Source: a virus | IMG/VR virus record: IMGVR_UViG_3300012008_000021 | Span: 1 to 37,398 of that record | DNA length: 37,398 bases | Reading direction: 5' to 3' (one strand) | Shown here: positions 7,402 to 15,695 of the stretch, piece after piece | How the letters are laid out: each line of letters opens with the position of its first letter | Numbering within the stretch: the first letter of the stretch is position 1 | Notes under the pieces: generated by a model | The model's database searches: none | What the model was told of the DNA's origin: nothing | Seen by the model: the letters and a program-made list of their open reading frames with translations, nothing else | Position numbers and translations under genes: made by a program

Positions 7402-8223
7402 CTATATGAATGGCGGCTTGAACGTGGTGGTTAGGCGACTAGCCGCCGATAGGCCGGTAGCGGTCCAGGTCAGACTATTCGATCCCGGCTCGAAGTACAT
7501 GAACGGGTACGCGCCGCTGTGCCGAATCGACCCGATAGCCTGTACGCCGTCGTTGAGCGCGGTCCAGGCGTCGCAGTCGATAATCAGATGCTTGGTCGCG
7601 GCGACGGTCACCAGGCACTGCACTGACACGCCGTTGGCGGCGTTGACAATCTCCGGGTTGGCGGCTGGCCCGAGAATATCGAACACAACCCGGTTACCCC
7701 GGACGGTACCGGGGTGCGTGATAGGGAAAACCGTAGGCGAAACCGAAACGTCTCGAGAGGCATCTACCACGTCGGCGGCGTAGAACCAAGGGTCGGATAG
7801 CTGGAAGTCAGCCACAATCGTCGCGTACTCGCGGCCAGCCTGCCAGATCGTACTATTGAAAATGACACACTCGGCCAGCGCCGTGCGCTGCGTTGTATCG
7901 GGCATCACTTGAACTAGATTCTGGCGCACACGGCGAACGGCCAAAACTGTCTGTAGCGTCTCGAGGTTCGTTTGCGCCTGCGTCGGGGTCCCGGTCGTCG
8001 CGCCCGCCGCGTCGGTGTTCGTAATCCCCAACGTCAGAGTAATACGCCGAGCGCCGTAAAGCTTGACGTTGAAGCGTTCGCCGTCAAACGACGCCATCGG
8101 TACGTCGGCGCCCCGCAACGGCGGAAGCTCCCCGGGTCCAGCCGATAGTTCCGTGACCGTGGCGAACGTCGAGAGGTCCACGCCGCCAAATAGCCAGCGT
8201 TCGGGAAGGGTGAAGGTTGTCAT
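7402..8223 (-). CDS. Distal tail protein (Dit)
   Basis: 273 residues. Placement immediately after the tape measure gene and the N-terminal pattern (WLFGGVDLSTFATVTELSAG, then RRITLTLGITNTD) match siphovirus Dit/phage tail proteins, which form a hexamer connecting tail tube and tip. The middle has the Dit phrase ATIVADFQLSDPWFY. The C-terminal half (NPEIVNAANGVSVQC, HLIIDCDAW, YFEPGSNSLTWTATG) is the usual galectin-like or carbohydrate-binding-like domain. Normal length for the family. Confidence 0.85.
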   Translation of the reverse strand: MTTFTLPERWLFGGVDLSTFATVTELSAGPGELPPLRGADVPMASFDGERFNVKLYGARRITLTLGITNTDAAGATTGTPTQAQTNLETLQTVLAVRRVRQNLVQVMPDTTQRTALAECVIFNSTIWQAGREYATIVADFQLSDPWFYAADVVDASRDVSVSPTVFPITHPGTVRGNRVVFDILGPAANPEIVNAANGVSVQCLVTVAATKHLIIDCDAWTALNDGVQAIGSIRHSGAYPFMYFEPGSNSLTWTATGLSAASRLTTTFKPPFI

Positions 8224-8235
8224 AATGATGACACT

Positions 8236-10266
8236 TTATGACGCCTGCCCAAGATAGGCAAGCTTCCGCAACTCGCGCCCGGTGCTAGTTGAGGCCGGTT
8301 CCGGCGTCGGGTTGTAGACGTTGATTTCTCCGACGTTGAAACCGCCCTTCCCCTGTTCCTTTTGCTGTGCCGGGGTTTGAATACGCTCCCCGCCGTGGAC
8401 TACCGCCAACTGAGCCGCGCCCGTCATGCCGGGGACTACACCGCCCTCAGAGAAGCCGAGTAGGTGTTGGATCGAGGCGCCGATCACGGGTAGGTGTCCC
8501 GCCGCGTCTGCGATACCCTTGGCGAAAGCGTGTAGAATGTCCCCGCCAATCTGCGCCATGCGCCCCGGGATCGTCAAGAAAAAGCCGATGATCTTACCGA
8601 CCAAGCCGCCAAAGAACTGGAGGGCTTCAAACTCGAGCTTCGGGAAAAAGAGCAGCACGTCGAGGATCGCCTTGCCGACCTTGGGCGCAAACTCCAAGAA
8701 CACGGCGATAATCTTGCTAACCACGCCTACGACGAAATCGCGTATCTGACTAAAGTGCGTGACCACCAGGAGAACCAGTAACCCGATAGCCAGGCCGATA
8801 AGAATGAACGGCAACAGGGGCAAGAGGAAGGCGGCAGCCACACCGATAGCTGTAGCGATAGAAGTCGCCAGCATGATCGCGTGTGAACCGATCCAGATAG
8901 CCAGCCGGATACCGGCTTGAGCAAGCTGTAGGGCTGTGTGAGCTATCCAACGCCCCGCGCTTAGGGCGAACTCACCAGCTTCGATAGCCGCTTTTTTGGC
9001 GCCACTAGCGACGTAGAGCGCGGTTTCCTTGACTAAGGTTGCCGATTCCATAACGAGCCGCTTGGCGGCACTCGCGGTCCAGATCGCAAGCTCCCCGGCA
9101 CTAGCCGCCAGTTGGCGCACATGGTCGGCCACGAAAAGCGCCGCCATCTTGACGCCGTGCGCTACCGCCAGGGCAGCGCGTTTGGCGAATGACGCTTGCT
9201 CTTTGCCAACCAAATCCTCGCCCGCAGCCGCAACCACGCCAACGTCTTTCTCGACTGCCTTTCCGAATTTGGCGTGCTCCTTGATCCAGCCACCTACGCC
9301 CGCCTGTAGTAACGGACTAAAGGCCGTTGTGACCACGCCCATCGCCGTCAGGGGACCCGCTGCCTGCGCCCCAACGCTGGCGCCGAAGTTTTCAACCTTC
9401 GCCTTGATACTATCCCAAACGCCCGACGTAGTTTTTGCCTTATCGAGATCGCCGTTGTAATGAGCGGCCCAATCGGTCATCGCCTTGTCGCCGTTCTTTG
9501 TGGCGCCTGCGGCTGCCGTAGTAGCGGTAGCAAGGTTCTGAGTGGTCGTAGTGACTTTCGCCTGAGCGTCAGCTACAGCTTTATGTGCGTCGCGAAGGGC
9601 AAACTGTTGCGGAAGGCTGAGATGCTTGATCTTCGCATCTTCCGCCATAAGGTCGTTGAGGTGTTGCGTCGGCTTGGCTAGTGCATCTACGGCGGTTTGA
9701 TGCAGCTTTTCCGCAATCGTCAGCGCATGAACGGCAGCCGCCGAATCCCTGAGTCCGGGGATGATTTTCTGCAATCCCTTGAACATACCGTTGTGAGCGT
9801 TGGCTACGTCCCCCGCCGCCGTTTTCAAATCCTCATTCTTGGCGGTCGCTATCTTAGTGGTAACGGATAGCATTTCCATCGCCTTGATGGGGTCCTTGTA
9901 GGCTAGGGTCAAAATAGCCAAGGCGTCATCGACTTCGTTCGACTTGTACCCGAACTTCGTCATCGCATCTTGGGCGCCTTCGATCTTCGGCTTGAGGGTT
10001 TCAAAGTTGCCACCGACAGACTCAATCGCGCCCTTGAGTCGCGCTTCTGATTCCTCGAGGTCTTTACCGAGTCCTTGTAGGATACCGGCGATGCCGGTCG
10101 AGGCTATCCCGGCAAGACCGACCTTTACCGCCACTCCCATCTTCGAGGCGAAATTCGCCCCCACGTTTACGCCAGCCTGACCCCCATACTGAGGCAGGTA
10201 GTCGAAGCCCTTATTGACTTCGGTGAAGTCACCCAGGAACTTGACGAACGCGGTAGCGACTTGCAT
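8236..10266 (-). CDS. Tape measure protein
   Basis: 676 residues; ATG follows the tail-chaperone stop directly (TAAATG). The N-terminal segment has the phage minor-tail pattern ASKMGVAVKVGLAGIAS. Long Ala/Lys-rich helices follow (about 60-460), then a strongly hydrophobic stretch at about 500-560 (AFLLPLLPFILIGLAIGLL) that could cross a membrane during DNA ejection. The C-terminal region has the LGFSEGGVVPGMTGAAQL phrase common near tape measure C-termini. With about 0.15 nm per residue, a tail near 100 nm is predicted. Confidence 0.93.
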   Translation of the reverse strand: MQVATAFVKFLGDFTEVNKGFDYLPQYGGQAGVNVGANFASKMGVAVKVGLAGIASTGIAGILQGLGKDLEESEARLKGAIESVGGNFETLKPKIEGAQDAMTKFGYKSNEVDDALAILTLAYKDPIKAMEMLSVTTKIATAKNEDLKTAAGDVANAHNGMFKGLQKIIPGLRDSAAAVHALTIAEKLHQTAVDALAKPTQHLNDLMAEDAKIKHLSLPQQFALRDAHKAVADAQAKVTTTTQNLATATTAAAGATKNGDKAMTDWAAHYNGDLDKAKTTSGVWDSIKAKVENFGASVGAQAAGPLTAMGVVTTAFSPLLQAGVGGWIKEHAKFGKAVEKDVGVVAAAGEDLVGKEQASFAKRAALAVAHGVKMAALFVADHVRQLAASAGELAIWTASAAKRLVMESATLVKETALYVASGAKKAAIEAGEFALSAGRWIAHTALQLAQAGIRLAIWIGSHAIMLATSIATAIGVAAAFLLPLLPFILIGLAIGLLVLLVVTHFSQIRDFVVGVVSKIIAVFLEFAPKVGKAILDVLLFFPKLEFEALQFFGGLVGKIIGFFLTIPGRMAQIGGDILHAFAKGIADAAGHLPVIGASIQHLLGFSEGGVVPGMTGAAQLAVVHGGERIQTPAQQKEQGKGGFNVGEINVYNPTPEPASTSTGRELRKLAYLGQAS

Positions 10267-10524
10267 TTAGTTCACGCGCTCCGGGTACTGGAAGGCAAAG
10301 CGATCCACGGCGGCTTCGAGGTCCTTACCGACCAAGCCACCGCCGAGTTTTGGCTGTGCCTCGGGCCGAGCATACCAAGGAAGTTGAGTGCTTTTGCCCT
10401 GTTCGGCCAAAGCGATCTCATAACCCGCGTCGCGAGAGGCAAAGAAAATCTCTGCCAAGCGTCCTTTAGTTTCGCGTTCGGTACGGGTTTGCGCCGCGCT
10501 CCAATACAATGCCAACTGAGACAT
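10267..10524 (-). CDS. Tail assembly chaperone, T domain (-1 frame)
   Basis: From the ATG at 10524 this frame gives 85 residues. It is open further upstream to about 10668 and continues there with convincing protein (GLYEWAFAHWGTGPQKLEAE). It is therefore probably made mainly as the C-terminal part of a -1 frameshift fusion with the gene before it, like lambda gpGT: about 238 residues in total if the ribosome slips at CCCTTTC (10656-10662). A GGAG 6 nt before the ATG could also allow separate initiation. Position just before the tape measure gene fits a tape-measure-binding chaperone. Confidence 0.75.
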   Translation of the reverse strand: MSQLALYWSAAQTRTERETKGRLAEIFFASRDAGYEIALAEQGKSTQLPWYARPEAQPKLGGGLVGKDLEAAVDRFAFQYPERVN

Positions 10525-10526
10525 TG

Positions 10527-10982
10527 TTAGCTCCGCTTCGAGCTTTTGCGGGCCGGTGCCCCAATGGGCGAAAGCCCATTCGTAGAGGCCAGCGGTACTG
10601 ATCCCGCCGGGTTGATCTTCTGTACCTGTGAATAGGCCGTCATCGCGTCCTGAACGAAAGGGAAGGCGGCATCAAGCATCACCCGAAACGCACGATAGAC
10701 TTCGGTTTCGGTGGCGACTTTCTCGACGGCATCCTTGCCCCCGAGAACCGATGCCTTGTCATACAAGACAACCAGGTCAAGAATCGCACCGCTGCCAAGG
10801 TCCATCAACTGTCCAAGCTCACTCGAGCTATTGGGGTCGAGGTTGCCTAGCCCTTCGATGGCCGACGTAAACGCGCCTTTCCACTCGCGAAGCTCCACGA
10901 TAGGAAGCTCACGGAGGGAAAAAGGCTCCCCTCCGATCACAACCGTCAAGACGCCCGCGAGGATATCACCCTCGGAGCGCAT
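10527..10982 (-). CDS. Tail assembly chaperone, G-type
   Basis: 151 residues, starting 1 nt after the stop of the major tail protein. The sequence is mainly helical and acidic (SLRELPIVELREWKGAFTSA, MLDAAFPFVQDAMTAYSQ) and ends in a basic low-complexity tail (APARKSSKRS) that is the less conserved part once the frame of the fused product leaves. Its place between major tail protein and tape measure is diagnostic for the first tail-assembly chaperone. Codons TTC-CCT-TTC at residues 107-109 hold the slippery heptamer. Confidence 0.85.
   Translation of the reverse strand: MRSEGDILAGVLTVVIGGEPFSLRELPIVELREWKGAFTSAIEGLGNLDPNSSSELGQLMDLGSGAILDLVVLYDKASVLGGKDAVEKVATETEVYRAFRVMLDAAFPFVQDAMTAYSQVQKINPAGSVPLASTNGLSPIGAPARKSSKRS
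10656..10662 (-). promoter_or_regulatory. Candidate -1 ribosomal frameshift site CCCTTTC
   Basis: Minus-strand C CCT TTC is a perfect X XXY YYZ heptamer in the zero frame of the chaperone gene. After a -1 slip the tRNAs re-pair with CCC and TTT. The -1 frame opens just upstream of this point (its last stop is about four codons before) and runs to 10267. About 90 nt downstream a 7-bp hairpin (AATGGGC TTTC GCCCATT) is present, rather far to act as stimulator. Confidence 0.6.
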
Positions 10983-10983
10983 A

Positions 10984-12000
10984 CTAGACGCCAGGAACGC
11001 GAGTAATCATCCAGGGGCTAACGGTCGGGGCCGCCGGGTCCCACCTCGACTGCAATTTCAGGCGGGGCGCCAACGTCCCGTCATCCTTTGCCTCGAAGCT
11101 GGCGGAGTCGATCATGATGGCGTCGCTGAGACGGAATCGGATCGAGCGCCCGTCCAGGCCGGGAACTACAAGCTCCCACTTGTGATAGACGCTCGAGGGC
11201 AGCCGACGAGTCACGCCGCTGTTAGACGCGAAGGTCGAGCCACCCGCGTCAACCTGCACGATCACCGCATCGCCCGAACGATGGCCGAAGGCTAGGGGCA
11301 TCGTAAACGAAACGCCCGTTCCGCCCGCGCCGGTCGTACCGACAAAGGTAAGCTCACGAACCTCCGCCTCGTTGGGATACCCGAACCGAACCTCCGAACC
11401 AATCACCATTCCGGCGACCGACGCCACCTTGACGTTGACGGCTCCGACCGGCGAATCAGCCGACAGGGTTGTTGAAGCAATCGAGATAATCGCGTCGCCG
11501 CTGGCGTGTGCGTAAGACAGAGGCGCGTTTAGCGTCAGGCCAGTACCGGCAGCACCGACAGTACCAATCGGAGTGAGGACGGTACGAAACTCACGGGCGC
11601 CAATGGCGCCGATCTGCACCACGTCACCGACGTTGACGGTCGTAATGGACGTAACCTTGACGTTCGTGTCACCCACCACCGAAGGCGCTGCCAGGGTCGT
11701 GTTATACGTCCCGAGCGTAGTGCCCGCCGCGTCACTCGCGATAGCAACAGAACCAGGAACGGCGTAAGCCAGGTTAGCCAGGTTGAGTTCTGGAATCGTC
11801 ACTTCCAACTCGGCCTGTTCCTCTTTGACGTAATCCAGGCCCTTGATAAAGCCGGGGATGCCGTTGAGCTTCGGCGTAAAGTAGGAGCGTTGAACGCGGA
11901 AAAGGTTATTCGCTTCGGTCGCGCCAACGGCGGCACCGTCCACGAACACGTCTCCGGCGCCGATAAACATATCGGAGCTAGTGGTTGCGGTCACTGACAT
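10984..12000 (-). CDS. Major tail protein with two inserted repeat domains
   Basis: 338 residues; AGGAGA about 9 nt before the ATG. N-terminal (1-100) and C-terminal (260-338) parts form a typical tail-tube protein (FIGAGDVFVDGAAVGATE, YVKEEQAELEVTIPELNLA, and YHKWELVVPGLDGRSIRFRL near the end). Between them lie two related modules of about 63 residues (about 113-175 and 190-252). Each begins NVKV and ends in PLSYAHASGDAI or PLAFGHRSGDAV. They probably decorate the tube surface. The flanking position before the tail chaperones supports the call. Confidence 0.88.
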   Translation of the reverse strand: MSVTATTSSDMFIGAGDVFVDGAAVGATEANNLFRVQRSYFTPKLNGIPGFIKGLDYVKEEQAELEVTIPELNLANLAYAVPGSVAIASDAAGTTLGTYNTTLAAPSVVGDTNVKVTSITTVNVGDVVQIGAIGAREFRTVLTPIGTVGAAGTGLTLNAPLSYAHASGDAIISIASTTLSADSPVGAVNVKVASVAGMVIGSEVRFGYPNEAEVRELTFVGTTGAGGTGVSFTMPLAFGHRSGDAVIVQVDAGGSTFASNSGVTRRLPSSVYHKWELVVPGLDGRSIRFRLSDAIMIDSASFEAKDDGTLAPRLKLQSRWDPAAPTVSPWMITRVPGV

Positions 12001-12091
12001 TATAGGTTATCTCCTGTATGACTACAGCCGACGTATCGACTATCGCCTATTTTTTGAACGCGGCAGCGGGCGCCACCACGCGAGACTTGAG
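12001..12091 (-). other. Short leader before major tail protein
   Basis: A 91-bp gap, large for this operon. It holds the AGGAGA ribosome binding site and an A-rich stretch on the minus strand (TTCAAAAAATAGGC). No open frame is seen. It may set higher expression of the major tail protein, through a local promoter or RNA processing, but no confident promoter boxes are visible. Confidence 0.3.
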
Positions 12092-12505
12092 CTAGGGTAG
12101 CGGGATACTGGCAGCCTGTAGAACGTAAATCGCCGTGGACGACGGCCAGCCGGTTTGGGGGTCGGTCATCGGCTGCCCTCCGGCTTCCTCATGACTCCGA
12201 TAAATTGCCGTACCGCCTGCGGTATGACGTGGCCCCTTATCGTGCAGGGCATTAGACACGGCGACGTAGAGCGCCGCCGCGAGTCGTGGCGTCAGGCCCA
12301 CGGCCATGATCGACACACGGGAGTTTTGTAACGGCTCCCTACTGTGAGGCACGTTCACTAAATTGTGAACCAGGATAAACGGACGGGGATCGGCGTCGAT
12401 ATTGTCGGGGATTTCCTGCCCCCAAACCTTCGTGCCGACAATTGCGGCCACGGCGGTATCGGCGCGTAGCTCGAGGATGATTTTGCCTACGGCGTCGATA
12501 GTCAT
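12092..12505 (-). CDS. Tail terminator / tail completion protein
   Basis: 137 residues, overlapping the preceding gene by 4 bp (ATGA). The layout (MTIDAVGKIILELRADTAVA, then a VWGQEIPDNI segment, then DPRPFILVHNL) matches small tail-completion proteins of the gpU/DUF3168 type. There, a short N-terminal helix is followed by a strand with P-x-x-x-V. Position immediately before the major tail protein agrees. It would cap the tail tube and join it to the head. Confidence 0.72.
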   Translation of the reverse strand: MTIDAVGKIILELRADTAVAAIVGTKVWGQEIPDNIDADPRPFILVHNLVNVPHSREPLQNSRVSIMAVGLTPRLAAALYVAVSNALHDKGPRHTAGGTAIYRSHEEAGGQPMTDPQTGWPSSTAIYVLQAASIPLP

Positions 12506-12999
12506 TGTTTGAAGGCCGACGGTACGCCAGCGGCGATTATGCTATCGCTGCGTCCCGCGACAGCCGCCGCCGCCGGGTTGATAAAGGGTTGCGGGCGCGA
12601 TCCGGGGTGGTGAACGGACGCACGGAACGCGCCGTCCTTGAGATGTAAGGCTGTAGCCTTTGGCTTGTGCGAAGCCCAATACTTGGCCGAGTGCTTCGTG
12701 GTGTTGACGCCGATAGTATGCGCCGGAGTACCAAGCTCCTTGAAGGCCGACGGGAAACCAAAGACGGCGAACGCTTCGACCGCGTTGATGGACTGCGGAA
12801 CACCCTTGGGGACTTCGCCGCTTCCGCCGATTTTCTTGCCACGGTACATCGTCACGGCCCAGGACTTAGCGCCCTTCGGCTTGCCAGCCTCGGCCTCGAG
12901 TACGACTTGTTCGGCCATCCTGTGAACGCCAGTACCAAGCCCCTCAAATAGCGCCCCGAGCGCACTCTGATTGACTACCACACGCATTGTCTCGGCCAT
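12502..12999 (-). CDS. HK97 gp10-like neck protein
   Basis: 165 residues, starting in an overlap with the stop of the previous gene (12999). Visible family features are VLEAEAGKPKG near the N-terminus, the FKELGTPAHTI phrase and the C-terminal VHHPGSRPQPFINPAAAAV, corresponding to the E-x-GT and HPG-x-x-x-x-PF-x-x-A motifs of HK97 gp10 tail-component proteins. Role: head-tail joining or neck assembly, near the tail terminator. Confidence 0.8.
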   Translation of the reverse strand: MAETMRVVVNQSALGALFEGLGTGVHRMAEQVVLEAEAGKPKGAKSWAVTMYRGKKIGGSGEVPKGVPQSINAVEAFAVFGFPSAFKELGTPAHTIGVNTTKHSAKYWASHKPKATALHLKDGAFRASVHHPGSRPQPFINPAAAAVAGRSDSIIAAGVPSAFKQ

Positions 13000-13343
13000 T
13001 ATCCCTGCACTTCCTTGAGGTCGATAATTTGATGGTGTAGCCGACCCTCGGCCAAGTGGGGATGATTACTGATTTCGTAGCGCCGCCCGTCGTCAGTAGT
13101 CCAGCGAATCAAATCGTTTTTCGTGGCCGCTAACGCAGCGGGCGCCTTGAGGAAGTGCGACCCAATAGTCACACCGGCGGCGTTCGCCTGTTGGATTTTG
13201 ACGGCTGAGTTTTCGACTAGCCGCCCGACGAACGGAGTCTCTACCACGGCGCCTTCGGTCGGCTGGTTGTAATCGTCGGGAGTCCCGGTCGTAGTCCGAT
13301 GTATGAGCGTCAGCTTATGGGTCCAGGCATAGCCACCACTCAT
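12999..13343 (-). CDS. Head closure / head-tail connector protein
   Basis: 114 residues from the ATG at 13343. Longer forms from TTG 13385 or GTG 13424 are possible, none with a clear ribosome binding site. The shorter start is chosen because connector proteins of the SPP1 gp16 type begin a few residues before the pattern H-x-L-x-L-x-R ... D-x-Y-x-QP, here HKLTLIHRTTTGTPDDYNQP. The middle VGRLVENSAVK and the ending YEISNHPHLAEGRLHHQIID fit the same fold. It closes the portal channel after packaging. Confidence 0.7.
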   Translation of the reverse strand: MSGGYAWTHKLTLIHRTTTGTPDDYNQPTEGAVVETPFVGRLVENSAVKIQQANAAGVTIGSHFLKAPAALAATKNDLIRWTTDDGRRYEISNHPHLAEGRLHHQIIDLKEVQG

Positions 13344-13386
13344 CAACCCGACTGGCGCAGTCAAGCCGCCCACGAAAGTCGCCAAC

Positions 13387-13776
13387 CTAAACGGCCACTC
13401 CGATATGCGACAAAAGCCCCGCACTCACTAGGATTTCGCGTGAGCGACGGCATAACGCCGGTAGGCGCCCGGGTAGGCGTTGAATCTGTAATCCGGCGTC
13501 AGTAGAGTTGATCATGTGGGCGAACTCAAACTGCCCAACCTCGTCGTTCGTCACCATCCAGTATTCAACCTGAGCCGTGGTAGCGTCCTGTAGTGCCGCG
13601 ATAATGCTAAGGTCAGTAGGTAGCGAATTGTTATCCACGGCGTAGACCGCCCCATTTAGGGCATAGTCCACCTCGTCCGAAGCGCGTTGCAGCTTTACGT
13701 CAGGATCAACTGGAAGCGCCACGGACGCCCCCAGCCAATCCTGTAGCTGTGCCTGCGTCGCGTACTGTCGCGACAC
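13387..13776 (-). CDS. Head-tail adaptor (gp6/gp15-like)
   Basis: 129 residues from a GTG. The N-terminal helix-turn pattern YATQAQLQDWLGASVAL, followed by LQRASDEVDYAL and DATTAQVEYW, is characteristic of the helical connector ring proteins of the HK97 gp6/SPP1 gp15 type that bind beneath the portal. The C-terminus (RSREILVSAGLLSHIG) is the usual terminal helix. Order decoration, adaptor, head closure, gp10 and tail terminator is standard. Confidence 0.8.
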   Translation of the reverse strand: MSRQYATQAQLQDWLGASVALPVDPDVKLQRASDEVDYALNGAVYAVDNNSLPTDLSIIAALQDATTAQVEYWMVTNDEVGQFEFAHMINSTDAGLQIQRLPGRLPALCRRSREILVSAGLLSHIGVAV

Positions 13777-13784
13777 CCTACAAC

Positions 13785-14153
13785 CTAGATCGCGTTAGAC
13801 GGCTCATCGAGTTCGTAAGCCCAAACCGTCCCGGCGGCAAGAGCCGCAAGATCGATGTTGATGGCCCCGGCTGCCTGTCCGAACCGGGCGCTCGAGAACG
13901 GTCCGATTATGGTGCGAACACTAATGGACGGGGTGACAACCAGGTCCCCGCGACCGACTTCGGCCTGCGGTCCAGAACCGGCCTTGACGGTCACGGTCTT
14001 GGCGGCTGTGGTCTCGGCCACAACGAGAATGGTGCGGTCGGGATTCTCGGCGGTAAAGACGTGCCCGTTGGTCGGGTCAAGTGCAGTCCCGGCAGTCTCA
14101 TTGACACCGGCGTCCTGCGTAAACGCTACGACTGGAATGTTTGTGCGGGCCAT
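13785..14153 (-). CDS. Small head decoration-like protein
   Basis: 122 residues. Pattern: leader, TAGTALDPTNGHVFTAENPD, a strand pair RTILVVAETTAAKTVTVKAG, a RGDLVV segment and a final VWAYELDEP strand. Many siphophages carry a beta-rich protein of this size and plan next to the major capsid protein, with the repeated phrase KTVTVKAG and an ending in AYEL or similar. These act as head decoration or minor head proteins. No SD needed to choose the start, because the ATG directly follows the upstream stop. Confidence 0.65.
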   Translation of the reverse strand: MARTNIPVVAFTQDAGVNETAGTALDPTNGHVFTAENPDRTILVVAETTAAKTVTVKAGSGPQAEVGRGDLVVTPSISVRTIIGPFSSARFGQAAGAINIDLAALAAGTVWAYELDEPSNAI

Positions 14154-14705
14154 TTATTTCTCCTGATCTTCAACGAGCTTGATGCGGTCGAGGGGGGTTA
14201 GGTAGACTTTGACATCGGCAACCTCGACATCGCCAGGATTGACGGCGTTGACATCAAGGGGTGAGTCCGGGCCGCGTGGCGCCGGGGGGGAGTTGGGGGC
14301 GATAGCTGCGTTAGCAGCCGCAGTATCGGCGGCGTTAGCAGCGTCGAGAGAGGGGGCATTGACGGCTGTAGCAGCCTTGGCAGTCTCAGCCGCGTCAAGT
14401 TGCAGGACGGGAGCGGGAGCGTCGGCTGGGACGTTAGGAGCTATCGCAGCGTCAGCAGCGGCACCGTCGGCAGCAGCCGCCGCATCAGCAGCAGCGGCGT
14501 TCGCGGCAACGGCAGCGTCGGCAGTAGCGGCAGCGTCGGCGTTAGCAGCGGTAGCGGCAGCATCGGCGTTAGTAACGTCGGCAGCCGGAGAACCGACGGC
14601 AGCTTCGTCAGCGGCGTCGGCAGCATTAGCCGCCTCGACCGCTGCGTCAGCGGCGTCAGGAGCGGCGTCAGGAGCGGCGTCAAAGGCTGCGAACGATTCA
14701 GACAC
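14154..14705 (-). CDS. Ala/Asp-rich low-complexity head protein
   Basis: 183 residues from the GTG at 14705 (GGAG 8 nt upstream). A longer in-frame start at 14741 lacks a ribosome site. About 130 residues are almost only Ala and Asp with some Asn, Glu, Thr and Pro (units such as DAAPDAAPDAADAA and NADAAATA). Then follows a short conserved-looking end, GDVEVADVKVYLTPLDRIKL. It lies between major capsid and decoration-like genes. Such a chain would be highly acidic and disordered or helical; a head-associated linker or fibre is plausible. No family recognised. Confidence 0.6.
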   Translation of the reverse strand: MSESFAAFDAAPDAAPDAADAAVEAANAADAADEAAVGSPAADVTNADAAATAANADAAATADAAVAANAAAADAAAAADGAAADAAIAPNVPADAPAPVLQLDAAETAKAATAVNAPSLDAANAADTAAANAAIAPNSPPAPRGPDSPLDVNAVNPGDVEVADVKVYLTPLDRIKLVEDQEK

Positions 14706-14781
14706 AGAGTTTTCTCCAAGGTGGAAGGTCGCCGCCAGCACCAGCCGACGGCGACGATCCAGGGGTTAGATGGCGGTAGGC

Positions 14782-15651
14782 TTAGACCTGCGACGCCTTG
14801 AGGACGGCGATGGAATCGGGACGGGTCAGCTTGGCGCCATAGAGGTGCAGTCCACGGACCGCATCGGCAACGGTTGTCTGCAACCGAAGCGCCTCGACTT
14901 CACTCAACTGATCCGCGAAGGTAATAGCCGACGGCACTCCGGCGATCACGCAGGACACGTTGGCGTTACCGGCCACGAAAGTTGAAACTGCGGCAGACGA
15001 CGCGCTATTGGGGGTGTTGTTAGACTCGTACACGTCCATACCGAGAATGGTACGAATGTACCCGGTCGTCTGAGCGGCAGGCTGGCCCGCAGCAAAGGCG
15101 TTCGTGAACAAGGCGTTCGAGAACAACAGGGCAAGATACCACGGGGGGAGAACCACGACGCGCCCTTCCTTGGCGACGTTCGCCTCGTCAAGCTTCTGGT
15201 TCAACGAAACCAGGCCAGTGTAGGCCAAGTCGCCCGTAGTGATCGAAGTTTGCGCGATGACGTTGGCGGTATTAGTGTCAACGCACGCCTGAGCGATCAA
15301 CTGATCGGACAGGTCAGCAAGGCGGTAGGCCGACCGCGCCATCGCCTGAACTATGACGTTACCGGCGGCCTGTCGCTTGTCGATGTCATCGACGGCGAAA
15401 GCAAACAGTTTCGACTGGTCGATAACGAGGGTACGGTCAACGGTATCCAGGCCCTCATAGGTCACGGTGTCGCCCTTGGCGTAGGTCTTGATGGTCGGGT
15501 CCGACACCGAGTTGATATGCACGGTGTCTCCGGCGCCAGCGATTTCGCCCTCATAGTCACGGTTCGAAAGTGCCTGATAAACCAGGCTCTTACGCAAGGC
15601 GACTAGAAGCTCTGCGCTCCACACCTCGGGGATAAATGTTGCGATTGACAT
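14782..15651 (-). CDS. Major capsid protein (HK97 fold)
   Basis: 289 residues. The start ATFIPEVWSAELLVALRKSL and the phrase GDTVHINSVSDPTI are standard for the P22-coat-like/HK97-fold capsid family of siphophages. A-domain elements include VVLPPWYLALLFSN (the VVPPW motif), followed by GYIRTILGMDVYESN and a C-terminal RGLHLYGAKLTRPD. Length is normal. The scaffold gene lies directly upstream in the transcript, as expected. Confidence 0.92.
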   Translation of the reverse strand: MSIATFIPEVWSAELLVALRKSLVYQALSNRDYEGEIAGAGDTVHINSVSDPTIKTYAKGDTVTYEGLDTVDRTLVIDQSKLFAFAVDDIDKRQAAGNVIVQAMARSAYRLADLSDQLIAQACVDTNTANVIAQTSITTGDLAYTGLVSLNQKLDEANVAKEGRVVVLPPWYLALLFSNALFTNAFAAGQPAAQTTGYIRTILGMDVYESNNTPNSASSAAVSTFVAGNANVSCVIAGVPSAITFADQLSEVEALRLQTTVADAVRGLHLYGAKLTRPDSIAVLKASQV

Positions 15652-15695
15652 TTAGTTGTTAGCTCCTGTTTTTGGGGTGGCGGCCCGGGACCGTC

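Noticed and set aside
14209-14769. Long Ala-rich plus-strand frame opposite the Ala/Asp gene
   Set aside because: Mirror artefact of the repetitive GC-rich codons of the minus-strand gene; orientation opposes the operon.
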